From positions 1 through 32,501 of IMG/VR virus record IMGVR_UViG_3300044645_001385: a stretch of 32,501 nucleotides of DNA. One strand, 5' to 3'. The position numbers and the translations under genes were made by a program. The stretch is from a virus. Below are positions 15,066 through 21,092 of this stretch, one piece after another; position 1 is the first letter of the stretch, and every line of letters begins with the position of its first letter. A model generated the notes under the pieces. The model saw nothing but the letters and a program-made list of their open reading frames with translations. It had not been told where the DNA came from and searched no databases.

Positions 15066-16804
15066 GAGTTGCGGAGCTCCTCGGCCAGCATCGCGAACCG
15101 CTTGTTGCCGTCGGTGTGCATCTCGGCATTCGCGTCCAAGCTCGCCCCTTCATAGGCATCGAGGTGCCCGGCAGTTCGCAGCGTGTGCAGCGGCGTGCCT
15201 TCGATCTCGGCGGTACCCGAGAGTTGATGCGAGTCGAGGGGAAGCGACTCGATGAACCGCACCGTGTCTTGCATCTGCTCGCGAGTCTCGCCGGGCAGCC
15301 CGACCGTGAACGTGCCGTGAACGGTCATCCCGATCCGCTTGAGTTCATGCACCACCTCGCGGGCGTACTCCAGATCGAGGTGCTTGTTCACGATCTTGTC
15401 GACTACGTACTGGTTGCCGCTCTCGAATCCGAGCTTCACGCCGAAGCAGCCCGACTCCTTCATGAGCGACCACGTTTCCATCTTGCTCGTGTCGGCCCGG
15501 CACATCGCCGACCACGGCACGCCAACTCGCCGCATGACCTCGCACATCTTCACGACGTGCGAGTTGCCGAGATTGAACGTGTCATCGTCGAAGTAGATCG
15601 ACTGATACCCGTAGTCACGCACGAGCCCGGTTAGGTAGGGCTCCATGTACTCGGGCGAGTAGTGCCGAACCTTGCGGACGTTTGTGCCGTCGGGATCGTT
15701 CCCCGTCATCGCGGCAGGCCACACGCAGAAGCAGCAGTTTTTGACGAGCACGTCGTTCGCGTAGAAGACTCCCGTATCGGGAACCTCCATGCAGTACGTG
15801 TCGTGCAGGCCCGGCAGTTCCTCGACTGCTAGGGTGCGAACGTAAACCTTCCCTGAGACGCGGACGCATTGCATCTCAGGAGAGAGATGCGACGCCTCGA
15901 TTAGTTGACTGTTTTCTCCGTAGTTCCAAACTACGAACCGATGATCGGGAGTGCAGTCGATGTGCGACCCGTCATCGAAGTGAACCCGCACGAGCTTCTG
16001 GTTCTCGCCGGTCTTGGCGATGACTCGGGGCGTCGAGATCTTCGCCCGTTTCGCCTCGCGGTCATACGTGAAGACTCCGACATCGGTGCGGCCCACAAGA
16101 TCGCGGATCGGCACCATGCCTTCGACCGTGTTCACGAGCGTGTCGCCCGCGAGGCACTTGTACGGACATCCCCGGCTCGACCACACATGAGCGTGTGGGT
16201 ACTGCTGCCCGATCGGGTTGTAGTCGAAGTAGCGGTGAGCGATCTCCGCATCCATCCACGGCGGCGGTGCTGCGTTCATCTCCGCGAGCGTGAGCAAGTC
16301 GAAGTCAATCACGCCGCTCCCCCCCTCGATCACCTTCACCGCGTTCTTTTCGTACTCCCCTCGGAGGCACGCGTGAACCGGCAGCGTCGATAGGATCTCG
16401 TCGCTCTTCGTGGTCGTGATCGGCCCGGCGATGACGATCTTCGCCGCGGGCAGCACGTTGTGGATCATCTGCACGAGTTGCGAATCGTGCTGCCAACTCG
16501 GTGTTGCCGTCTCGATCACTACGATGTCGAACTTCCCGACCGCGAGGTAGTCGGCGTAGGTCTGGTAGCTCTCTCGCAGGGCGATCGAATCGCGGAACCG
16601 AACGTCGGCGGTCGTGTTCGCCGCTGCGTAGGTCGCGGCGTACCCTAGAAAAAATGGGTAGGGCAAATAGCCCCCGAACTTGAACTCGCCCGGCATGGAG
16701 TTGGCGGCCATAGTGAACGGCCACCGTGAGCCTGCCCGCACGCCGCAGCGGAGGTACTGCTCGGAGACATCCCACCACGGCGGATTCGAGAACAGAACCT
16801 TCAC
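15062..16804 (-). CDS. B12-binding-type radical SAM enzyme interrupted by a mini-intein
   Basis: A 580-residue precursor. Residues 1-190 resemble a cobalamin-binding/Rossmann N-domain of BchE-type enzymes ('MKVLFSNPPWWDVSEQYLRC', 'KFDIVVIETATPSWQHDSQL', 'KIVIAGPITTT'). The radical SAM motif begins 'SSRGCPYK' (209-216), is broken by a 140-residue intein (217-356), then resumes 'CCFCVWP'. Splicing restores CPYKCCFC, that is CxxxCxxC for the 4Fe-4S cluster. The barrel continues with 'YQSIYFDDDTFNLGNSHVVK', 'GCFGVKLGFESGNQYVVDKI' and 'GTFTVGLPGETREQMQDTVR'. The mature enzyme would be 440 residues. The substrate is unknown; flanking glycosyltransferases suggest a sugar or nucleotide modification. 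It ends in a GTGA overlap with the GT2 gene. Confidence 0.92.
   Translation of the reverse strand: MKVLFSNPPWWDVSEQYLRCGVRAGSRWPFTMAANSMPGEFKFGGYLPYPFFLGYAATYAAANTTADVRFRDSIALRESYQTYADYLAVGKFDIVVIETATPSWQHDSQLVQMIHNVLPAAKIVIAGPITTTKSDEILSTLPVHACLRGEYEKNAVKVIEGGSGVIDFDLLTLAEMNAAPPPWMDAEIAHRYFDYNPIGQQYPHAHVWSSRGCPYKCLAGDTLVNTVEGMVPIRDLVGRTDVGVFTYDREAKRAKISTPRVIAKTGENQKLVRVHFDDGSHIDCTPDHRFVVWNYGENSQLIEASHLSPEMQCVRVSGKVYVRTLAVEELPGLHDTYCMEVPDTGVFYANDVLVKNCCFCVWPAAMTGNDPDGTNVRKVRHYSPEYMEPYLTGLVRDYGYQSIYFDDDTFNLGNSHVVKMCEVMRRVGVPWSAMCRADTSKMETWSLMKESGCFGVKLGFESGNQYVVDKIVNKHLDLEYAREVVHELKRIGMTVHGTFTVGLPGETREQMQDTVRFIESLPLDSHQLSGTAEIEGTPLHTLRTAGHLDAYEGASLDANAEMHTDGNKRFAMLAEELRNS
15737..16156 (-). other. 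Mini-intein coding segment inside the radical SAM gene
   Basis: Encodes precursor residues 217-356. Block A is 'CLAGDTLVNTVEGMVPIRDL' (Cys nucleophile at position 1). Block B is 'DGSHIDCTPDHRFVVW', with the usual T..H. Block F/G is 'TYCMEVPDTGVFYANDVLVK' plus terminal Asn, followed by extein Cys. At 140 residues there is no room for a homing endonuclease. The residue before the terminal Asn is Lys rather than the usual His, and the block F His also appears replaced, so C-terminal cleavage chemistry may be atypical. Confidence 0.9.
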
Positions 16805-17433
16805 GCTACATCTCCCGCGTCAAAGACCCAGACCGGACGATCGAGCGAGCCGTCGGCCCGCAGTGTCGAGAACACTGCCCGCGTGCGAGTCATCTTCACG
16901 CCCTGCATCGCCCACCCGAGGAACGTCTCGGGGTGGAAGATGCCGCCCGCGTCGGTGTACTCATCAAGCCGATCGAGCCGCGTGAAGTACCTTCGCATGG
17001 CAGGCAAGTCGCCGAACGCGTAGCGGTCGTTGAGCCCCCACCAGTTGCAGAACGTGGGCACCCAGAACCCGGAGGCGGGCGGCTCGGGCGGCACGGCGAA
17101 CACGAGATCGGAGCGGCACCGCACGATGCAGTCGGCCTCGATGCCGCTCGCCTCGAAGACTTGCCAGACGCGACGCAGCCCCCAGAGTTGCTTGAGCACC
17201 CGCTGTACCCCGTGGCAGCCGCGCCCCATCTGCCACGAATACTCCCGCCGCTCGGGCATCTCGTGCTGCGGCTCGATGACCGTCACCGCCGGGCGAAAGA
17301 GAAACGCTTTCTCGGCGTCATCGTCGGCGACGGCGTGAACCACGAACGTCGCGTCGGGGTAGATCTCGCGGATGCCAGCGGCACACTGGTCGGCCGTTCG
17401 CATCTGCCCGCTGACGAGCACGACGGTCTTCAT
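16801..17433 (-). CDS. WavE-like / glycosyltransferase-like protein
   Basis: A 210-residue protein. The start 'MKTVVLVSGQMRTADQCAAG' resembles the 'SGQxRT' opening of WavE-type and related sugar-transfer proteins encoded in polysaccharide loci and some large phages. 'EADCIVRCRSDLVFAVPP' matches their 'vvRlRsDl.f' motif. A Trp/Phe-rich block ('GFWVPTFCNWWGLNDRYAFG') and 'YTDAGGIFHPETFLGWAM' follow. The ATG at 17433 overlaps the methyltransferase-like stop (ATGA). A glycan-related role fits both motifs and neighbours. No activity has been deduced directly from the sequence. Confidence 0.7.
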   Translation of the reverse strand: MKTVVLVSGQMRTADQCAAGIREIYPDATFVVHAVADDDAEKAFLFRPAVTVIEPQHEMPERREYSWQMGRGCHGVQRVLKQLWGLRRVWQVFEASGIEADCIVRCRSDLVFAVPPEPPASGFWVPTFCNWWGLNDRYAFGDLPAMRRYFTRLDRLDEYTDAGGIFHPETFLGWAMQGVKMTRTRAVFSTLRADGSLDRPVWVFDAGDVA

Positions 17434-18056
17434 GGCAGCCGCATCCAGATACTCGCCCCCTGCCGCACGAACGTGGAGCACCAGAGGCAGAGCCACGCGG
17501 GGTCGCGGCCGAGCTCGGCGTGAGCCTGGGCACACTTGAACGCGTGGTACGCGTCATCGAGCATCAGCACCCGCACGCGATCCTTGAGCAGCCGGAAGTC
17601 ATCCCAGCCCGCGAACTCACACCCGTCGATGAGGGCGGCATCCCATCGCTCGGTAGTGAGCGTCTCCAGATACCCACGCTCACCGGGGCGGTCGGCGGGC
17701 ATCTCGTTCCACCACTCCCGCACGAGGTGCTCGGGGTACGGCAGATGGTTGTACGGGGATTCCCACACGTCCTCGAACCGCTGCGGCGTCATTGCCGCCC
17801 GCGAGACGCTGCGGCGGCAGACGGTCGTGACCCACGGCAGCCCCGCCACGATCCGCTGCAATGCCGCGTGCCGGTGAATGTCAGGCTCCACGCACACGAG
17901 CCGGGGCTCGGGCATATCCCGCAGAGCCGACGCGATGACGGCAGTCGAGCCCGTGCCATCCCACGAGCCGATCTCGATGACGCTCTGGATGTTGAGCCGT
18001 TGAATCGTGAGCACGATCGCCCGGCCGAACTCGTCATCAAGAGTGATCTCGGGCAT
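17430..18056 (-). CDS. SAM-dependent methyltransferase-like protein
   Basis: A 208-residue Rossmann-type protein. 'VIEIGSWDGTGSTAVIASAL' is motif I (E/DxGxxxGxS) and 'RLVCVEPDIHRHAALQRIV' is motif II with its acidic end. 'WDAALIDGCEFAGWDDFRLL' and 'RVLMLDDAYHAFKC' resemble Methyltransf_24/FkbM-type and cephalosporin-hydroxylase-like enzymes of sugar pathways. Start ambiguous: ATG at 18056 (TGATG overlap with rusA) or GTG at 18059 (GTGA overlap). It is the first gene of the modification cassette. Possible roles are O-methylation of a sugar or of another small substrate. Confidence 0.8.
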   Translation of the reverse strand: MPEITLDDEFGRAIVLTIQRLNIQSVIEIGSWDGTGSTAVIASALRDMPEPRLVCVEPDIHRHAALQRIVAGLPWVTTVCRRSVSRAAMTPQRFEDVWESPYNHLPYPEHLVREWWNEMPADRPGERGYLETLTTERWDAALIDGCEFAGWDDFRLLKDRVRVLMLDDAYHAFKCAQAHAELGRDPAWLCLWCSTFVRQGASIWMRLP

Positions 18057-18463
18057 CACGAAATCCGCACGGTCGTGCGGCCCTCCGTTCCGTAACTTTT
18101 TTCCAGCACGAGCCGCGAGACCTGCGAATCGTCATCCCACGCGACGCCGTTCAGCGAATCGAGTACGCCCTTGGCGCAGTTGTCGAGGTCGGCTCGCGGC
18201 AGAACTGGGGCTCCTGCTCGGAGCCCGGTCTTGCGGAGGTGTGACTTGGGGCGAGCGAACACAAAGTCGATCACGACGTTGACCGGCTCGGGGTGCGACT
18301 CGCAGCCGGCGGCCTTCGCCGCCTGGGCCACCGCCTGCCGGTACGCGTGAACCGCGTGGGTCTTCGGCACATACGCCCGGCCGAACCCGCCCACGGTCGA
18401 GACGCGGGCTCGGGGCTGGGGCACGGGGTCGCCGGGTACGGAGAACGCTATCGCGGTTGGCAT
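18056..18463 (-). CDS. rusA: RusA-family Holliday junction resolvase
   Basis: A 135-residue endonuclease that cuts branched DNA during recombination and before packaging. Family signatures: 'FSVPGDPVPQPRARV' at the N-terminus and the acidic catalytic cluster 'PRADLDNCAKGVLDSLNGVA', followed by 'WDDDSQV'. Length is normal. It overlaps the end of the protease gene by 16 bases and the next gene by TGATG. It pairs functionally with the Sak4-like recombinase and SSB encoded upstream. Confidence 0.93.
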   Translation of the reverse strand: MPTAIAFSVPGDPVPQPRARVSTVGGFGRAYVPKTHAVHAYRQAVAQAAKAAGCESHPEPVNVVIDFVFARPKSHLRKTGLRAGAPVLPRADLDNCAKGVLDSLNGVAWDDDSQVSRLVLEKSYGTEGRTTVRIS

Positions 18464-19233
18464 GAGGCGAGGTTGCAGGGCGTGTCAAGTTCGCCCGCGA
18501 CTTCGCGAATCCAATCGAGATACAACGCCACGCGGGTATGCCCGCTCTCCTCACCGACCTGAGACCGAACCGGCGACTTGCCGACCTTCGCCGTGTAGGA
18601 GTTCACACCCACCAGCACGGTGCGACCATCCGACGCCCGTGCCCAGAGCGGCCCGCCGGAGTCACCGGGGGCGATACAGAACGGCAGCGGGCTGCCGCCT
18701 CGCTGGATCTTGCACACCCATACGCTCTTTTCGATCGCGGTCAGTCGCATCGTGCCCGCTCGGATCTCGTTGTCGCCTGTCGCGAAGCCCGCCGAGAGCC
18801 TCCCCGTCACGCCGTAGCCCGCTGCGGTGCAGACTTCACCGAGCCGCTCGCTGCCGTCACTCAGCGGCGGATACCACGCAAGCTCGAACGGCCGGGCCAC
18901 ATGCACGAGGGCGATGTCGTGCTCGGCAAACTCACCCGCGTATTCGCGGTAGGCGAACGTCTGGTCGATCCGGTGATGCCCGGCCGCAGTCCACACGCCG
19001 CACTCGGTCATATCCTTGATCACATGGGCGGCGGTCAGAGCCCAGTGAGGCGAGATCAGCGTGCAAGTGCCGACCTGGGGATTGCCGTCGGTGTTCGTGC
19101 CCACGAGGCGACACGTATACGCGGCGAACGTCTCGCCGTACTGACGGTAGCGGGCGTCGGGGATACCGTCCTCGATGGTGCCAGCGGCAACCACCGCACA
19201 CCACGCGGCGAATACCAGCCACAATCCCCGCAT
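18448..19233 (-). CDS. Secreted trypsin-like serine protease (S1 family)
   Basis: A 261-residue protein with signal peptide 'MRGLWLVFAAWCAVVAAG' and a complete S1 triad: His70 in 'HWALTAAHVIKD', Asp106 in 'EHDIALVHVARP' and Ser192 in 'CIAPGDSGGPLWA'. Several cysteines (41, 57, 78, 135, 174, 186) could form disulfides outside the cytoplasm. The mature protein would start near 'GTIEDGIPDARYRQYGETFA'; 'I-x-x-G' is not an exact trypsin activation site. Exported chymotrypsin-fold proteases are rare in phages. A role in superinfection, host-surface cleavage or lysis is possible. It overlaps rusA. No ribosome site is evident before the ATG. Confidence 0.9.
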   Translation of the reverse strand: MRGLWLVFAAWCAVVAAGTIEDGIPDARYRQYGETFAAYTCRLVGTNTDGNPQVGTCTLISPHWALTAAHVIKDMTECGVWTAAGHHRIDQTFAYREYAGEFAEHDIALVHVARPFELAWYPPLSDGSERLGEVCTAAGYGVTGRLSAGFATGDNEIRAGTMRLTAIEKSVWVCKIQRGGSPLPFCIAPGDSGGPLWARASDGRTVLVGVNSYTAKVGKSPVRSQVGEESGHTRVALYLDWIREVAGELDTPCNLASCQPR

Positions 19234-19266
19234 ATCGCCATCGTGCCACGCTGGGCAACGATGCGG

Positions 19267-19413
19267 TCAGTTCTTCGCCGCGAGGTAGAGCCCGATGTTC
19301 GCGAAACTGTACCCCAGATATGCGGTTGCGAGGTCATACCTCCCACTCATCGCAAGGTCGATCGCGACCCACGCGTAGATCAGACCGGTGAGTGCGATCA
19401 GCGGTGCAGCCAT
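19267..19413 (-). CDS. Small two-span membrane protein (48 residues)
   Basis: ATG at 19413 overlaps the preceding TGA (TGATG); the frame closes with TGA at 19267-19269. The product is almost wholly hydrophobic, 'MAAPLIALTGLIYAWVAIDL' then 'YDLATAYLGYSFANIGLYLA', ending in 'AKN'. This makes two short helices joined by 'AMSGR'. Size and topology fit a small phage membrane protein. It is placed between a helix-turn-helix protein and the secreted protease. Function unknown. Confidence 0.62.
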   Translation of the reverse strand: MAAPLIALTGLIYAWVAIDLAMSGRYDLATAYLGYSFANIGLYLAAKN

Positions 19414-19733
19414 CAGCCGGCGTAGACCTCACCAAACTCCCGCAGCACACGCTCGGCGGTCTCTTGAGGAGTCTCGACGCGCAGCTTCGCGAGCTTCTTC
19501 CGCCAGATTTCTTCCTTTAGCCGCTCGATCTCGTCTGGCGTGGGGTCACGCCAAGTGATCTCGGTGCCATCGTCGACCGACCGCTGCTTCTTGCGCGGCC
19601 CTTTGCGGCGACCGAGCCCGTGCCGGGCGGCAAGTTTGTAGAGCATGGGCAGCGAGCATCCCAGTTGCTCCGCAACTTCATCCGTTCGCAGAGTCCTGTC
19701 TTCCCACAACGCGATCAATCGGGCGAGATCCAT
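19413..19733 (-). CDS. Helix-turn-helix DNA-binding protein
   Basis: A 106-residue protein with a recognisable HTH ('RTDEVAEQLGCSLPMLYKLA', about residues 16-35). A very basic patch 'GLGRRKGPRKKQR' and a charged helical tail ('DEIERLKEEIWRKKLAKLRV') follow. The start at 19733 is set by GAGGAGG; earlier in-frame codons reach back into the dnaN hairpin region. It stands after the hairpin at 19765-19790 and could begin a separate transcription or processing unit. A phage transcription regulator is the simplest reading. Confidence 0.75.
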   Translation of the reverse strand: MDLARLIALWEDRTLRTDEVAEQLGCSLPMLYKLAARHGLGRRKGPRKKQRSVDDGTEITWRDPTPDEIERLKEEIWRKKLAKLRVETPQETAERVLREFGEVYAG

Positions 19734-19764
19734 CTCTGCCTCCTCTCGTGATGAGCCGGGGGCC

Positions 19765-19790
19765 GGCTGGCGGGAACTGCCCCGCCAGCC
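19765..19790 (-). terminator. GC-rich hairpin after the sliding clamp gene, terminator-like
   Basis: A perfect 10-bp stem (19765-19774 with 19781-19790) and 6-nt loop, starting 14 bases after the dnaN-like stop on the minus strand. No U-run follows. It resembles the hairpins at 13442-13468 and 31404-31429 in stem length, loop size and position after a stop codon. Confidence 0.5.
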
Positions 19791-19804
19791 GCCGCCGGCA
19801 AGAG

Positions 19805-20983
19805 TCACTCAGCCATCGGCATGATGATCGTGCGGCAATGGTCGCCGCACCGGAGCACGACCGCCGACTGCGGATCGACCGCTTCGAGCCGCACCGTCTC
19901 TGCGAGATCGAACGAGCCGCACGCCAGCCACTGCGACGCGAATCGCGGATCGATCCTGACCGTCACCGGCTGCCCCGCCGTCACGAGATCGCAGTGAACC
20001 TGCGCCTGCCCGGTCTCGGCAGCCTGGGCCGCGAGGTCGATGCCGTCAGGCGTCACCGTCAACGTGACGCTCTTGCTGCTCTCGCTCGTGCAGATTTCCG
20101 CCATGCGGATCGCATGGAGGAGATCGCCGATCACCGCCGTGCTCGCGGGCACGTCGTGCTTCTGGTCAACGTCACGCCACCGAGGGAACCGGCCCTCAGT
20201 CAGCCGAGCGTGGAGAGTCGTGCCCGTCACGCCCGTCTCCTCGTCATACGTGCCGACGATCGCAACGAACTCGGTGTCGGTCGCGAGCATCTGCACCGCC
20301 TCGCCCCCGCCCGCGAGCCGCACCAAGGCGGCGATCGCCCGCGAAGGCACCAGCGTCTGCGAGTTGTCGAGATCCTGACTCGCGACCTCGGCAGCCGCCA
20401 CGCTCATTCGCCGCCCGTCGGTCGCGATGAACGAGATCAACCCGGTCTCGGAATCCGCCTTGCCCCGCTCAAACTCCACGCACACCGCCCCGAGGGCGTA
20501 GCGGCTGCTCTCGGTGTCGGTCGAGAACCGCACCGCGTTCACGAGGCTCACCAACTGATCCGCCGGCAGCCGGCCGATGCTCGTGCCGCCCGTGGCGGTC
20601 GCGGGGGGGAACTCGGCGGCATCCTCGACGGGAATCGTCCACTCGCCCCCGCGAGCCTCGATCTTGCACTTCGTCCCGTCGGCGGTGATGTGAACCGCAT
20701 CGGTCGGGTGCAAGGTCGAGACGATCGCCTTCAGCCGGGCGAACGGCAGGAGCATCGCCGGGCCGGTCGCCTCGGGCAGCGGCACTGAAATCCGCAGTTC
20801 GAGGTCGGTGCCCGTCAGGTGCCCGTCGGCGAGCAGTACGTTCTGGAGCACCGGCTTCGGGCTGCGGCTGGGCACCGCCGGCTCGACTTCACGAATCGCT
20901 CGGGCGAGCGTCGCGGCGTTGAGGCTTATGCCACCAGTTCGGCTCTTGCGAGACTTTGCGGGCTTTGTTGCGGTCGCGGTCAT
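19805..20983 (-). CDS. dnaN: DNA polymerase III beta subunit (sliding clamp)
   Basis: A 392-residue ring-forming processivity clamp. Clamp-like blocks are 'VPSRSPKPVLQNVLLADG' (start of domain 1), 'LTGTDLELRISVPLPEATGP', 'SSRYALGAVCVEFERG', 'LISFIATDGRRMSVAAAEV' (domain 2), and the C-terminal strand ending 'RTIIMPMAE', which corresponds to the bacterial 'yvIMPmr' end. AAAGGA lies upstream of the ATG. Its 5' end overlaps a small membrane-protein gene by 95 bases in another frame. No phage polymerase is visible in the window, so the clamp probably recruits host enzymes. Confidence 0.92.
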   Translation of the reverse strand: MTATATKPAKSRKSRTGGISLNAATLARAIREVEPAVPSRSPKPVLQNVLLADGHLTGTDLELRISVPLPEATGPAMLLPFARLKAIVSTLHPTDAVHITADGTKCKIEARGGEWTIPVEDAAEFPPATATGGTSIGRLPADQLVSLVNAVRFSTDTESSRYALGAVCVEFERGKADSETGLISFIATDGRRMSVAAAEVASQDLDNSQTLVPSRAIAALVRLAGGGEAVQMLATDTEFVAIVGTYDEETGVTGTTLHARLTEGRFPRWRDVDQKHDVPASTAVIGDLLHAIRMAEICTSESSKSVTLTVTPDGIDLAAQAAETGQAQVHCDLVTAGQPVTVRIDPRFASQWLACGSFDLAETVRLEAVDPQSAVVLRCGDHCRTIIMPMAE

Positions 20984-21092
20984 TTGTCAAATCCTTTCGA
21001 CGTAGGGAAGCCCCCGAGAGAAGCCCGAGGGCGAAGGTCAATCCGTTCACCAGCACTCCCACGCAGATCAGCGTGAGTTGTTCGATGGTCAT
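20889..21092 (-). CDS. Small single-span membrane protein overlapping dnaN
   Basis: A 67-residue protein with one hydrophobic segment, 'LICVGVLVNGLTFALGLLSG' (about residues 8-27), and a charged hydrophilic tail ('LRRKDLTNDRDRNKARKVSQ'). Its ATG overlaps the dcm stop (ATGA), with AAGGCGGTG upstream, so translation is coupled. Its 3' 95 bases also encode the start of dnaN in a different frame. The dnaN ribosome site therefore lies inside this gene. Function unknown. Confidence 0.6.
   Translation of the reverse strand: MTIEQLTLICVGVLVNGLTFALGLLSGASLRRKDLTNDRDRNKARKVSQEPNWWHKPQRRDARPSDS

Noticed and set aside
19748-20788. Long plus-strand open frame opposite the sliding clamp
   Set aside because: It mirrors dnaN codon by codon in GC-rich DNA, is rich in Arg/His/Pro, and has no ribosome site or recognisable domain. 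Other long plus-strand frames (for example 24602-25552, 28311-29297, 14553-14933) fail for the same reason.
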